Shown here piece by piece: positions 55,699 through 64,000 of a stretch of 64,000 nt of DNA. The translations under genes and the position numbers were made by a program. Location: the NCBI RefSeq assembly GCF_009827495.1, contig NZ_WTZA01000001.1, positions 1,054,001-1,118,000 of the forward strand, read 5' to 3'. Under the pieces are notes generated by a model, which was given only the letters and a program-made list of their open reading frames with translations, ran no database searches and had not been told where the DNA came from. This DNA is from Tsuneonella aeria (lineage in GTDB: Bacteria > Pseudomonadota > Alphaproteobacteria > Sphingomonadales > Sphingomonadaceae). Each line of letters begins with the position of its first letter. Within the stretch, counting starts at the first letter, position 1.

Positions 55699-56110
55699 GG
55701 GGGCCTGTAAGCCGGGTTCTGTCCGGCGGCCGGTATCCCAGGGGACCAGCGCCGCCGGGGCAGCCATTCATCTAGGCGACGTGTTGCCACGTGCGCTCAA
55801 GCAGCCAACCCGGGCCTCTCGGGACGAAACATCCCTGCCCCCGTGGGGGCGCGAGGCCCCTATTTGGCCTTGCTCCGGGTGGGGTTTGCCGTGCGGGCCC
55901 TGTTGCCAGGACCCCGGTGCGCTCTTGCCGCACCCTTTCACCCTTGCCGCCGCTCGCGCGGAGGCGGTCTGCTCTCTGTGGCACTGTCCCTTGGCCTGAA
56001 ACCGAAGTTCCCGGCCCGGCGGGTGTTACCCGCCACCCTTGTTTCGTGGAGCCCGGACTTTCCTCGGCGCTCTGGCGAGCGACGCGGCTGCCCGGCCCCC
56101 TGGTCCGTCC
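55699..56110 (-). ncRNA. rnpB: RNase P RNA (type A)
   Basis: Read on the minus strand, the P4/J region GAGGAAAGTCCGGGCTCC (56048-56065) lies near the 5' end, followed by the GGCGGGTAACACCCGCCGGG block, and the 3' end is ACAGAACCCGGCTTACAGGC (about 55704-55723). All are hallmarks of bacterial RNase P RNA. Length, about 410 nt, is typical. It forms the ribozyme that matures tRNA 5' ends. Ends are approximate; the 5' end abuts the stop of the amidase gene. Open frames reading through this interval are artefacts. Confidence 0.95.
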
Positions 56111-56814
56111 TATCTAGCGCGCCCCTGGTCGCGATCCAAGAGCAGTTGGAACAGGATCGCCCGCACCTGCCCGTCGATCGCGCCGTCGATCCGTTCCGGC
56201 CGCCAGCGACGCTGGAACGCCGCCACGGCCTTGTGCCCGTCAGTCACATCGTAACCGAACCGTTCAAGCGCGAGGTAGAACGCCGCGTCGTTGTCGAACG
56301 GGTCGCCCGCTTCCAGTCTGGTCGGTCGGGGAAGGCACAGCCGGTGCTCCGCCAAGCGATCCCACGGGAACAGCTCGCCCGGGTCGATCTTGCGCATCGG
56401 GGCGACATCGGAATGGCCGACCACGTTGGCCCGCGGAATGTCGTACGCCTTCACGATCCGTGCCAGCAGCGGCAGCAGCGCATCGATCTGCGCGTCGGCG
56501 AACGGGCGGTACCCCAGGGCATGGCCGGGATGGTCGAGTTCGATCCCGATGCTCGCCGAATTCACGTCGGGATGGCCGCGCCAATAGCTCTGCCCGGCGT
56601 GCCAGGCGCGCTTGTCCTCGTCCACGAGGCGGATCACCTCGCCTTCTTCGGTGATCAGGTAGTGCGCGCTTACCCCGGCGTCCGGCGCGGTCAGGCGGGC
56701 GAGCGCATCCTCCGCCGGCTTCATCTCGGTATAGTGGATCACCACCATGGAGATCGGCAGCGCCCGATCGTTCCAGTTGGGCGAGGGAACCGTGCGGTGG
56801 ACGAGCTCGTCCAT
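56110..56814 (-). CDS. N-acetylmuramoyl-L-alanine amidase (AmpD/AmiD-like)
   Basis: 234 residues. Amidase_2 fold at residues 15-165: MVVIHYTEM (first Zn His), SAHYLITEEGEVIRLV, SIGIELDHPGH, VVGHSDVAPMRKIDPGELFPW (second His and Asp). A peptidoglycan-binding domain at the C-terminus (FGYDVTDGHKAVAAFQRRWR). No signal peptide was seen, so it is likely cytosolic recycling of anhydro-muropeptides, as with AmpD, though AmiD-like is possible. Stop abuts rnpB; chpT starts upstream. Confidence 0.92.
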   Translation of the reverse strand: MDELVHRTVPSPNWNDRALPISMVVIHYTEMKPAEDALARLTAPDAGVSAHYLITEEGEVIRLVDEDKRAWHAGQSYWRGHPDVNSASIGIELDHPGHALGYRPFADAQIDALLPLLARIVKAYDIPRANVVGHSDVAPMRKIDPGELFPWDRLAEHRLCLPRPTRLEAGDPFDNDAAFYLALERFGYDVTDGHKAVAAFQRRWRPERIDGAIDGQVRAILFQLLLDRDQGRAR

Positions 56815-56817
56815 CGG

Positions 56818-57462
56818 TCAGCCTTCGGGCAGTACCGCGCCCAGCACCAGCGCATCGTCCGACAGCATGAACTGGAGGCCTCCGCCCGCCTGCGCCGCGA
56901 GCTGCGCGATCATGTAGGCGGCCGAGGTGCGGCTGGTGAGCTCGCCCGGTTGCAGCCGGTTCTCCAGCGCCCGGCCGATCGTCTCGTCGAAGGCGATGCG
57001 CGGCCCGCTGGCGCGGACCACGATCTCGCTGGCACCGTCGCGCCGTTCCGCGCCGATCGCCAGCGTCCCGCCGCGCACGAGTGCGTCGAGGCCTATCTGC
57101 GCGAAGTTGAGCAGCACCTTGACCGCGCCCTTGGGCAGGCGATCGGCCGAAAGCGACCAGTCCAGCGTCACCCGCTTGGCATCGCCAACGAGCGCCTCGG
57201 TCACCTTGCGCGCTTCGTCCACCGGCACGCTTTCGCCGAAGCCGCCGGCAGCGCCGAACGCCAGGCGGAAGAACTTCAGCTTGTCCGCGCTGGTCCGCGC
57301 GCTCTGTTCCAGCAGGTCCATGCACCGTTCGCGCATATCCGGATCGCGTTCGTCGGCGAGCAGCTCCAACCCGTTCGTCAACGCGCCGACCGGCGACAGC
57401 AGGTCATGGCAAAGGCGCGAGCAAAGAAGGGCGGCGAGTTCGAGCGGGTCCGGCTGGTTCAT
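56818..57462 (-). CDS. chpT: Histidine phosphotransferase ChpT
   Basis: 214 residues from ATG 57462. ELAALLCSRLCHDLLSPVGA near residues 7-26 has the phospho-accepting His of the dimeric DHp-like domain, and GALTNGLELLADE completes the signature helix. The C-terminal half is a degenerate ATPase-like fold (ALVRGGTLAIGAERR and YMIAQLAAQAGGGLQF). ChpT passes phosphate from CckA to CtrA and CpdR in alphaproteobacterial cell-cycle control. It lies 3 bp after the amidase start, so they form a short operon. Confidence 0.93.
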   Translation of the reverse strand: MNQPDPLELAALLCSRLCHDLLSPVGALTNGLELLADERDPDMRERCMDLLEQSARTSADKLKFFRLAFGAAGGFGESVPVDEARKVTEALVGDAKRVTLDWSLSADRLPKGAVKVLLNFAQIGLDALVRGGTLAIGAERRDGASEIVVRASGPRIAFDETIGRALENRLQPGELTSRTSAAYMIAQLAAQAGGGLQFMLSDDALVLGAVLPEG

Positions 57463-57588
57463 GTGAGGTGCGTGTTTCCTGAAGCGTGGACCGCACGGAC
57501 CACAGTCCTGGTCCAATGAATCCCGTGTCCCCGATCCCGCGCGCGGAAGCGGTACGGGACGGGCGGGCTGTCGGTCATGCGCGCTGTC

Positions 57589-58035
57589 CTAGCGGCCATC
57601 CCATTGGTAGGAAAGTGGCACGAAGCCATCCGGCTCGTCGCGCCACCAGCCCACCGTCCCTTCGCCGACGATCGCCCACACCCTGCCGTCGCCCGTGGCG
57701 TGGGCGCGGTCGGTCGCGCTCGGCGCGGGCGGGCCGAAGGGGTGGGAATGGTAATATCCAAGGACCTGCGGGCCGCCTTCCCGCGCGGCGCGGTGCGCGC
57801 CTATCAGCGCGCGCGGATCGATCTCGAAGTGCGCCGCCGGGTCGGGGTGGACATTGGCGGCGGGCCGAAGGGTGTCGATCCGGTCTCCGCTTCCCAGGAT
57901 CAGCCCGCACGCTTCCTGCGGGTGCGCGGCCGCCGCCTCGGCCAGCAATTGCCCCTCCAGTTCCGCGCGGGCTTGCGGCGCCAGGAACAAGCGATGCTGC
58001 GACACGCGCATCAGGGAACCGTTTTCGGGTTGCAC
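57589..58035 (-). CDS. JAMM (M67) metallopeptidase
   Basis: 148 residues from GTG 58035; ATG 58011 gives 140. HPQEACGLILGSG precedes the metal site GYYHSHPFGPPAPSATDRA, which matches H-x-H-x7-S-x2-D exactly, so the JAB/MPN isopeptidase fold is catalytically intact. Small bacterial M67 enzymes act on ubiquitin-like carriers such as those in sulfur or cysteine synthesis; no such partner is in this window. Divergent from rluD with a short gap. Confidence 0.85.
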   Translation of the reverse strand: MQPENGSLMRVSQHRLFLAPQARAELEGQLLAEAAAAHPQEACGLILGSGDRIDTLRPAANVHPDPAAHFEIDPRALIGAHRAAREGGPQVLGYYHSHPFGPPAPSATDRAHATGDGRVWAIVGEGTVGWWRDEPDGFVPLSYQWDGR

Positions 58036-58136
58036 CCCTTCCCCCTACCCATTCGCCCCGAGCTTGTCGAAGGGCCGCGACTGGTTCGGTCGCGCGCAGG
58101 GATGACAACGCCGGTCATGTGCGCGAAGGCGCATCT

Positions 58137-59081
58137 GTGAGCGACGGCGAAACCATCAGCGGCACCGTTCAGGGCCCCGCCCGCCTGGACAAGGCGCTTG
58201 CCGACGCGAGCGGACTGTCGCGAGAGCGGGTGAAGGCGCTCATCGCCGGGGGCCGGGTGACGGTGGCGGGCGCGGTCCCGGTCAACCCTTCCGCGAAAGT
58301 CGCCGGCGGCGCGCCCTTCGCGATCCGCCTGCCGCCGGCCGCCCCGCTCGATACCGAGGCGCAGGACATCCCCCTCGACGTGGTGTTCGAGGACGATCAC
58401 CTGATCGTCGTCGACAAGCCCGCCGGGCTCGTCGTGCACCCGGCCGCCGGCAACCTCGACGGAACGCTGGTCAACGCCCTGCTGCACCACTGCGCCGGGC
58501 GCCTGTCGGGCATCAATGGCACGCTGCGGCCGGGCATCGTCCACCGGATTGACAAGGACACGTCGGGCCTGCTGGTCGTGGCGAAAAGCGATGCGGCGCA
58601 CGAAGGGCTCGCCGCGCAATTTGCCGATCATTCGATCGAGCGGACATATCTGGCCGTGTGCGGCGGTGTGCCGCGCCCGCCGCAGGGCACCGTGGATGCG
58701 CGGGTCGGCCGTTCGGACGCCAACCGCAAGAAGATGGCGGTGCTTCCCGCCACCTCCACCCGGGGCAAGCACGCGGTGACGCATTACCGGACGTTGCGTA
58801 CCTTCGCCCACGCTGCGCTGATCGAATGCCGGCTGGAAACAGGGCGCACCCACCAGGTCAGGGTTCACCTTGCATCAATCGGTCATCCGCTATTGGGAGA
58901 CCCTGTCTATGGACGCGATCCCGCTCCGCTGCGCCCCCTCATCCGGGAACTCGGTTTTCACCGCCAGGCGCTTCATGCCGCGAGCCTGGGATTCATCCAT
59001 CCCGTCAGCGGCGAACGCCTCGGCTTCGCTGCGGAACTGCCCGCCGACATGGCGGAACTAATCGATCGGATAGGAGATTGA
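58137..59081 (+). CDS. rluD: 23S rRNA pseudouridine synthase RluD
   Basis: 314 residues from GTG 58137. An S4 domain (RLDKALADASGLSRERVKAL) then the catalytic HRIDKDTSGLLVVAKSD and GRTHQVRVHLASIGHPLLGD. The linker VVDKPAGLVVHPAAGNLDGT is characteristic of RluD. It modifies three uridines in helix 69 of 23S rRNA, important for subunit joining. The frame is open far upstream, but the GTG right before the S4 domain is the credible start. A second family member is encoded at 31250. Confidence 0.95.
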   Translation: MSDGETISGTVQGPARLDKALADASGLSRERVKALIAGGRVTVAGAVPVNPSAKVAGGAPFAIRLPPAAPLDTEAQDIPLDVVFEDDHLIVVDKPAGLVVHPAAGNLDGTLVNALLHHCAGRLSGINGTLRPGIVHRIDKDTSGLLVVAKSDAAHEGLAAQFADHSIERTYLAVCGGVPRPPQGTVDARVGRSDANRKKMAVLPATSTRGKHAVTHYRTLRTFAHAALIECRLETGRTHQVRVHLASIGHPLLGDPVYGRDPAPLRPLIRELGFHRQALHAASLGFIHPVSGERLGFAAELPADMAELIDRIGD

Positions 59082-59206
59082 AATCGACGAAATGCACTGC
59101 ACGCGCCAGTGTGTTTAGCCTATAACGATGGAGCGTGCCCCCCACGCGGGATGCCCGGCAGGGGTCCCGAGCAACTCGGGCGACGCGATGAAAGGTCAGG
59201 GTTAAC

Positions 59207-60118
59207 GTGAGTAAGTCAAAGTCTGTATCGGTCCCTGTGTTGAGCGGTGAGCAGAGCCTCAACCGCTATCTCGCGGAGATCAAGAAATTCCCCATTCTGA
59301 CGCCCGAGCAGGAATACATGCTCGCCAAGCGCTATGCCGAGCATGAGGATCCCGATGCGGCGGCCCAGCTCGTCACCAGCCACCTGCGGCTCGTGGCCAA
59401 GATCGCCATGGGTTACCGCGGCTATGGCCTGCCGGTGAGCGACCTCATTTCCGAAGGCAACGTCGGCCTGATGCAGGGCGTCAAGAAGTTCGAACCCGAT
59501 CGCGGCTTCCGCCTCGCCACGTATGCCATGTGGTGGATCAAGGCGAGCATGCAGGAATTCATCCTGCGCTCGTGGAGCCTGGTCAAGATGGGCACCACCG
59601 CCGCGCAGAAGAAGCTGTTCTTCAACCTCCGCCGGATGAAGAAGGAACTGGAAGCCTACGAGGATTCCGACCTTCACCCCGACGATGTGGCCAAGATCGC
59701 GACCGACCTCGGCGTGCCCGAGCAGGAAGTGATCAACATGAACCGGCGCATGATGATGGGCGGCGACGGCTCGCTCAACGTCTCCATGCGCAATGGCGAG
59801 GAAGGCGCCGGCGAATGGCAGGACTGGCTGAAGGACGATCGTCCGCTCCAGGACGAAACCACCGCCGAGGCCGAGGAAGCCCACGTGCGGCACGAGATGC
59901 TGGTCGAGGCGATGGACAGCCTCAACGAGCGTGAGAAGCACATCCTCACCGAACGCCGCCTGACGGACGATCCGCAGACCCTGGAGGAACTGAGCCAGGT
60001 CTACGACGTCAGCCGCGAACGCATCCGCCAGATCGAGGTGCGCGCGTTCGAGAAGCTGCAAAAGGCGATGCAACGCATCGCGACGGAGCGGCTGTTGCCG
60101 GCGCCCCAGGCGGCGTGA
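59207..60118 (+). CDS. rpoH: RNA polymerase heat-shock sigma factor RpoH (sigma-32)
   Basis: 303 residues from GTG 59207. Region 2 is LRLVAKIAMGYRGYGLPVSD and the -10 binding helix DLISEGNVGLMQGVKKFEP. The RpoH box QKKLFFNLR (residues about 132-140) separates it from other sigma-70 factors. Region 4 HTH is LEELSQVYDVSRERIRQIEV. It controls chaperones and proteases under heat and misfolding stress. A single gene ended by the hairpin at 60184. Confidence 0.97.
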   Translation: MSKSKSVSVPVLSGEQSLNRYLAEIKKFPILTPEQEYMLAKRYAEHEDPDAAAQLVTSHLRLVAKIAMGYRGYGLPVSDLISEGNVGLMQGVKKFEPDRGFRLATYAMWWIKASMQEFILRSWSLVKMGTTAAQKKLFFNLRRMKKELEAYEDSDLHPDDVAKIATDLGVPEQEVINMNRRMMMGGDGSLNVSMRNGEEGAGEWQDWLKDDRPLQDETTAEAEEAHVRHEMLVEAMDSLNEREKHILTERRLTDDPQTLEELSQVYDVSRERIRQIEVRAFEKLQKAMQRIATERLLPAPQAA

Positions 60119-60183
60119 TCGAAGAAGGTCCGGACCGGCGATTGATGCAGATCAATGTCCGGCGGTAATCAATGCGATAGTCG

Positions 60184-60220
60184 AAAGGCCGGCCGGGGGA
60201 CCTTCCCTGCCGGCCTTTTT
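60184..60220 (+). terminator. Rho-independent terminator of rpoH
   Basis: AAAGGCCGGC at 60184-60193 pairs with GCCGGCCTTT at 60209-60218 (10 bp, 15-nt loop), followed by a T-run. It lies about 65 bp after the rpoH stop. Confidence 0.85.
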
Positions 60221-60240
60221 CTTGAGAGCGAGGGTTGCCC

Positions 60241-60540
60241 ATGCTGACAACGACCGGGCTTGTCGTGGTGGCCATCGGCCTTGCCATCGTGTTCGGGACC
60301 TTCCTCCACCTGCTGATCAACGCGCGCAGCCTGATGCGGGCAATGCGCCCCTTGTCCGATGGAGAGATCAAGGTCGGCCAGGGAGAGCAAGGGCCCTCCC
60401 GCAAGACCATGATCGCCTCGCTGGTGCTCCACTTCGTAGGCTGGGCCATCGCCGGTTTCGCCTACCTGACGATGCTTGCGGACGTGGAGGCAAGCGCCCC
60501 GCCCCCGGCGTCCGAGACCAGCGCCGCCGTGGGCGAATGA
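60241..60540 (+). CDS. Small inner-membrane protein
   Basis: 99 residues from ATG 60241. Two hydrophobic segments (LVVVAIGLAIVFGTFLHLLI and MIASLVLHFVGWAIAGFAYL) with a charged loop between, then an Ala/Pro-rich tail. No family recognised. It has its own start between the rpoH terminator and mtgA, so it may be co-transcribed with mtgA. Confidence 0.6.
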   Translation: MLTTTGLVVVAIGLAIVFGTFLHLLINARSLMRAMRPLSDGEIKVGQGEQGPSRKTMIASLVLHFVGWAIAGFAYLTMLADVEASAPPPASETSAAVGE

Positions 60541-60585
60541 CATTGCGCTTTGCGGCGGGCCGGCAAACCGGCTAGCCGCTTGGCC

Positions 60586-61248
60586 ATGATTTTGCGGCTG
60601 CTCGCCAAACTGGTCATCGGGTTCATCGGCATCAGCCTGCTGCTCGTAATCCTCTACCGCTTCGTGCCGGTGCCCGTCACCGCCACCATGCTGATGGACC
60701 GCAACGGCATCACCAAGGACTGGGAACCGCTGTCCAGCATCGACCGCAACCTCGTCTCCGCCGTGATCGCGGGCGAGGACGGCAAGTTCTGCAGCCATAA
60801 TGGATTCGACCGGGAAGCGATCGAGAACGCCATCCAGCGCAACATGGAAGGCGGGCGCATCCGCGGGGGCTCCACCGTCAGCCAGCAGACCGCCAAGAAC
60901 GTGTTCCTGTGGCAAGGCGGCGGCTACCTGCGTAAGGGGCTGGAGGCGTGGTTCACGTTCCTGATCGAGAACCTGTGGACCAAGCGGCGCATCATGGAAG
61001 TTTATCTGAACGTGGCCGAGACCGGCATCGGGACCTATGGCGCGGAAGCCGGGGCACAGCGTTATTACCGCAAGTCCGCCGCGCGCCTTTCCCGCATGGA
61101 GGCCGCCCGCATCGTCGCGGCGCTGCCCCTTCCCAAGCAACGGTCGGTAGTGAATCCCACCGGCTTTACCCGCCGATATGGCAATACCATCGCCGCGCGC
61201 ATCGGCGTGGTGCGGCGCGACGGGCTCGACGCCTGCGTTTACGAGTGA
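60586..61248 (+). CDS. mtgA: Monofunctional peptidoglycan transglycosylase
   Basis: 220 residues from ATG 60586. One N-terminal membrane anchor (LLAKLVIGFIGISLLLVIL), then the GT51 domain: AVIAGEDGKFCSHNGFD with the catalytic Glu, GGSTVSQQTAKNVFLW, RRIMEVYLNVAETGIGTYG, and AARLSRMEAARIVAALPLP. It polymerises lipid II into glycan strands in the periplasm. The CDF gene starts 4 bp after its stop. Confidence 0.95.
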   Translation: MILRLLAKLVIGFIGISLLLVILYRFVPVPVTATMLMDRNGITKDWEPLSSIDRNLVSAVIAGEDGKFCSHNGFDREAIENAIQRNMEGGRIRGGSTVSQQTAKNVFLWQGGGYLRKGLEAWFTFLIENLWTKRRIMEVYLNVAETGIGTYGAEAGAQRYYRKSAARLSRMEAARIVAALPLPKQRSVVNPTGFTRRYGNTIAARIGVVRRDGLDACVYE

Positions 61249-61252
61249 GCTG

Positions 61253-62167
61253 ATGGGCGCGGGACACTCTCACTCGCATGGCCACGCGCATGGCGCCGCG
61301 GACCATGGCGCTGCCTTCGCGATCGGGGTCGCGCTCAACCTCGCCTTCGTGATCGTGGAGGCGGCGTTCGGGTTCCTCTCCGGATCGATGGCGCTGGTGG
61401 CGGACGCGGGGCATAACCTGTCGGACGTGCTGGCCCTCGCCCTGGCGTGGGGCGCCAGCGTGCTTGCCCGGCGGCCCCCTGCGGGGCGATTTACCTACGG
61501 CTTCAAGAGCTCGACCATCCTTGCCGCGATGGCGAATGCCGCGCTGCTGCTGGTGGCGATCGGCGGGATCGCGTTCGAAACCTTCAACCGCATTGCCGCC
61601 CCGCCCGAGGTGGAGGGGCGCACGATGATCTGGGTCGCCGGGATCGGCATCCTGGTCAACGCGGGCACCGCAATGCTGTTCGCGCGCGGCCGCAAGCACG
61701 ATCTCAACATCCGCGGCGCGTTCCTCCACATGGCGGCAGACGCGCTCGTGAGCCTGGGGGTGGTCGTGGCCGGCGCGGCGATCCTGCTGACCGGTGAACG
61801 GTGGATCGATCCCGTGACCAGCCTCGTCATCGTGCTGGTGATTGCCTGGGGCACGTGGGGACTGCTGAAGGACAGCGTCAAGCTCGGCCTCAACGCCGTG
61901 CCCGGCCATATCGACGAAGCGGCGGTGCGCGGCCATCTCGCGGGGCTGGCGGGCGTGGCGGCGGTGCACCATCTGCACATCTGGCCGATGAGCACGACGG
62001 AAGCTGCACTGACCGCGCACCTGGTCATGCCGGGCGGGCATCCGGGCGACGCGTTCCTTCACGCGGTCGCCCACGATCTCGATCATGATTTCGGCATCGG
62101 CCACGCGACGATCCAGGTCGAAATGGAATTAACCGGCGCGGACGCGGAAAGGCACGCCTGCCGCTAG
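61253..62167 (+). CDS. Zinc/cation diffusion facilitator (CDF) exporter
   Basis: 304 residues from ATG 61253. A His-rich N-terminus (HSHSHGHAHG) buffers metal. Six helices carry the Zn site in helix 2 (DAGHNLSD) and helix 5 (HMAADALVSLG), both HxxxD, as in Zn2+-type CDF pumps. A cytosolic C-terminal domain (VHHLHIWPMSTTEAALTAHL) dimerises. It exchanges metal for protons at the inner membrane. Zn is favoured; Co or Cd is possible. It is probably co-transcribed with mtgA. Confidence 0.93.
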   Translation: MGAGHSHSHGHAHGAADHGAAFAIGVALNLAFVIVEAAFGFLSGSMALVADAGHNLSDVLALALAWGASVLARRPPAGRFTYGFKSSTILAAMANAALLLVAIGGIAFETFNRIAAPPEVEGRTMIWVAGIGILVNAGTAMLFARGRKHDLNIRGAFLHMAADALVSLGVVVAGAAILLTGERWIDPVTSLVIVLVIAWGTWGLLKDSVKLGLNAVPGHIDEAAVRGHLAGLAGVAAVHHLHIWPMSTTEAALTAHLVMPGGHPGDAFLHAVAHDLDHDFGIGHATIQVEMELTGADAERHACR

Positions 62168-62291
62168 GGCATGATATCGAAGTGCAGCACGTCCTCTCGC
62201 GCGCCGAGCTTGGTCTAGAGCGCGATGGCGGCGCCTATCGCGTAAGCGTTAGCATGGAGCGCCAGGCTCCGGACCGCGACACCCCCGGTGT

Positions 62292-62636
62292 TTAGAGGTC
62301 CTGCGTCGCCGCCCATCGGGCGAGCGGCCACACGATCAGCCCCTGCGCGCCGAGCATCGAGACCGACGCAATCAGGATGCCGACGACCGGATTGCCGTTC
62401 TGTGCCTCGGCCGGGAGCACCACCATCAAGGCGGCGATGCCGGCCAGCGTCGTCATCAGGATCATGGGCACGACCCACAGGATCACCATGCGCGGGCCGA
62501 AGGCATCCGCCCGCCCGCGCAAGTCGAAATGGGTCGGCAACCGCGCGAACCGGGCATAGCGGCGGTCCGTCCGGACGGCGGCCGCCAGCAGCAGTACGAT
62601 GGAGACGGCCGCGATCACGATCACGGCCGCGTCCAT
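62292..62636 (-). CDS. Small DUF1648-like membrane protein
   Basis: 114 residues from ATG 62636. Three or four hydrophobic segments ([57 protein letters not shown]). The stretch [17 protein letters not shown], in which a PTHFD/xGxAD pattern separates helices 1 and 2, recalls DUF1648 proteins. Starts 2 bp after the clpX stop, so is likely translated from the clpX transcript. Function unknown. Confidence 0.65.
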   Translation of the reverse strand: MDAAVIVIAAVSIVLLLAAAVRTDRRYARFARLPTHFDLRGRADAFGPRMVILWVVPMILMTTLAGIAALMVVLPAEAQNGNPVVGILIASVSMLGAQGLIVWPLARWAATQDL

Positions 62637-62638
62637 GG

Positions 62639-63907
62639 TCAGGCGGCTTCTTCTTTCTTGCCCTTCTTCGCCTCGACCACGCGGACCGGTTCCTTGCGGC
62701 CTTCGACCACGTCCTTGTCGACGACGATTTCGGTGACTCCATCCATGTCGGGCAAGTCGAACATGGTATCGAGCAGGATGCCCTCCACGATGGAACGGAG
62801 CCCGCGGGCGCCGGTCTTGCGCTGGATGGCCCGCTCGGCAACCGCGCGCAGGGCGTCGTCGGTGAACGTCAGTTCCACGTCTTCCAGGTCGAAGAGCTTG
62901 GCATACTGCTTCACCAGCGCGTTCTTCGGTTCGGAAAGGATCTGCACCAGCGCCGCCACGTCGAGATCGTTGAGCGTGGCTATCACCGGCAGGCGGCCGA
63001 CGAATTCGGGGATCAGGCCGAATTTCAGCAGATCCTCCGGCTCGCACTTCTGGAGCAGTTCGCCCACGCGGCGCTTGTCGGGATCGGCGACATGCGCGCC
63101 GAAGCCGATCGAACGCTTCTGCAGGCGGTCGGCGATGATCTTGTCGAGGCCCGCGAAGGCGCCGCCGCAGATGAACAGGATGTTCGTCGTGTCCACCTGC
63201 AGGAATTCCTGCTGCGGATGCTTGCGCCCACCCTGCGGCGGCACGGAGGCGGTGGTCCCTTCCATCAGCTTGAGCAGCGCCTGCTGGACGCCTTCACCCG
63301 AAACGTCGCGGGTGATGGAGGGATTTTCCGCCTTGCGCGTGATCTTGTCGATCTCGTCGATGTAGACGATGCCGTGCTGCGCCTTCTCGACGTTGTAGTC
63401 GCTCGCCTGCAGCAGCTTGAGGATGATGTTCTCGACATCTTCCCCGACATAGCCGGCCTCGGTCAGCGTGGTGGCGTCGGCCATCGTGAACGGCACGTCG
63501 AACGTGCGCGCCAGCGTTTGCGCCAGCAGCGTCTTGCCCGAACCGGTCGGGCCGACCAGCAGGATGTTCGACTTGGCAAGTTCGACTTCGCCCGACTTGC
63601 CGCTGTGCTTCAGCCGCTTGTAGTGGTTGTGCACCGCGACCGAGAGGACGCGCTTCGCGCGGTCCTGCCCGATCACGTAGTCGTTCAGCGTGGTGAAGAT
63701 ATCGAGCGGCGTCGGAACGTCGCCTTCCTTGCGCCCGGCAATCCCGGCCTTGGTTTCCTCACGGATGATGTCGTTGCACAGCTCGACGCATTCGTCGCAG
63801 ATGAACACCGTCGGGCCGGCGATCAGCTTGCGCACCTCGTGCTGCGACTTCCCGCAGAAACTGCAGTAAAGGGTGCTCTTGGAGTCCGTTCCGCTCAACT
63901 TTGTCAT
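62639..63907 (-). CDS. clpX: ATP-dependent Clp protease ATPase subunit ClpX
   Basis: 422 residues from ATG 63907. The zinc-binding domain [17 protein letters not shown] ends with CDEC. The AAA+ domain has Walker [19 protein letters not shown], the pore loop GYVGED, Walker [11 protein letters not shown], and the ClpP-docking IGF in KRSIGFGA. It unfolds SsrA-tagged and regulatory substrates for ClpP; in alphaproteobacteria CtrA is one. clpP is not in the window. Start chosen where the zinc domain begins. Confidence 0.98.
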   Translation of the reverse strand: MTKLSGTDSKSTLYCSFCGKSQHEVRKLIAGPTVFICDECVELCNDIIREETKAGIAGRKEGDVPTPLDIFTTLNDYVIGQDRAKRVLSVAVHNHYKRLKHSGKSGEVELAKSNILLVGPTGSGKTLLAQTLARTFDVPFTMADATTLTEAGYVGEDVENIILKLLQASDYNVEKAQHGIVYIDEIDKITRKAENPSITRDVSGEGVQQALLKLMEGTTASVPPQGGRKHPQQEFLQVDTTNILFICGGAFAGLDKIIADRLQKRSIGFGAHVADPDKRRVGELLQKCEPEDLLKFGLIPEFVGRLPVIATLNDLDVAALVQILSEPKNALVKQYAKLFDLEDVELTFTDDALRAVAERAIQRKTGARGLRSIVEGILLDTMFDLPDMDGVTEIVVDKDVVEGRKEPVRVVEAKKGKKEEAA

Positions 63908-64000
63908 GTCCTGGCTTCCGAAGCCCGGCGCCCGCGGGCGCATGGGGGATTCGTCGACCCTAAGGCCGGAATTGCGATAATCAACCGATTGCGCCTAGCA

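Noticed and set aside
53703..55775. Long 690-codon plus-strand open frame
   Set aside because: It is the antisense of the S46 peptidase, which has a signal peptide and catalytic motifs; in GC-rich DNA such mirror frames are expected.
55843..57519. 558-codon plus-strand open frame
   Set aside because: Spans RNase P RNA and is antisense to the amidase and chpT.
62168..62291. Possible C-terminal gene fragment on the minus strand between the CDF and DUF1648-like genes
   Set aside because: Only about 20 codons look protein-like, with no relative recognised, so it is not supported.

Overview
The window is a GC-rich, gene-dense chromosomal segment of an alphaproteobacterium, most likely a sphingomonad of the Erythrobacteraceae/Sphingomonadaceae type. 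The evidence is a beta-carotene cluster (crtY-crtI-crtB), ChpT (the phosphotransferase of the CckA-ChpT-CtrA relay), a short-form HisG followed by HisD-NusB-ThiL, an ATP12-type F1 assembly chaperone, GatCAB, an alphaproteobacterial RpoH, and very compact operons with 4-nt start/stop overlaps. No tRNA, rRNA, CRISPR array, intact insertion sequence or prophage was seen. Nearly everything looks like vertically inherited core genome.

Layout. 1-5310: end of an outer-membrane MipA/OmpV protein, then crtY-crtI-LOG-crtB. 5311-6478: the only long stretch without an intact gene. It holds a GIY-YIG endonuclease relic broken by two TAG codons and a segment bounded by inverted copies of a dispersed repeat. 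6479-13875: Tat-exported PhoX-like lipoprotein, a divergent GDT1-like membrane protein, 6-phosphogluconolactonase, Nudix hydrolase, DinB, a Bcr/CflA efflux pump and a biotin carboxylase subunit. 14086-21810: DUF2332, hisG-hisD-nusB-thiL, a proton-pumping pyrophosphatase and TesB. 21876-23665: a PilZ-HTH regulator next to a PAS-GGDEF protein with a ruined active site. 23684-30617: gatB, a methyltransferase, gatA-gatC, a DUF4153 membrane protein, an FKBP isomerase and S21. 30834-34575: a six-gene translationally coupled operon (crcB, RluC-type synthase, PaiB-like, HAD phosphatase, small membrane protein, ATP12). 34572-35331: a GDT1/MneA-type manganese exporter under a yybP-ykoY (Mn2+) riboswitch. 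35401-38975: an Mla-type lipid transport operon. 39108-46107: valS, queE, a HerA-like ATPase, and a TauE/TIGR02186 pair. 46154-53516: an NfrB-like QxxRW glycosyltransferase with a probable outer-membrane partner, NhaA, a glyoxalase-family protein, a TorF-type porin, a PPP-type phosphatase and UDP-glucose dehydrogenase. 53571-64000: S46 peptidase, RNase P RNA, an amidase, ChpT, a JAMM peptidase, RluD, RpoH, MtgA, a zinc CDF pump and ClpX.

Several genes form functional groups. The crt genes convert GGPP to lycopene and then beta-carotene. The Mla genes move phospholipid between membranes. The PilZ-HTH/degenerate GGDEF pair and the NfrB-like exporter both point to cyclic-di-GMP signalling and surface polysaccharide. 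RpoH and ClpX belong to proteostasis. The less ordinary observations are the PilZ-HTH/degenerate-GGDEF pair, the NfrB-like pair apparently lacking its C-terminal regulatory domain, the motif-less GDT1 paralogue, the manganese riboswitch and the dispersed repeat.
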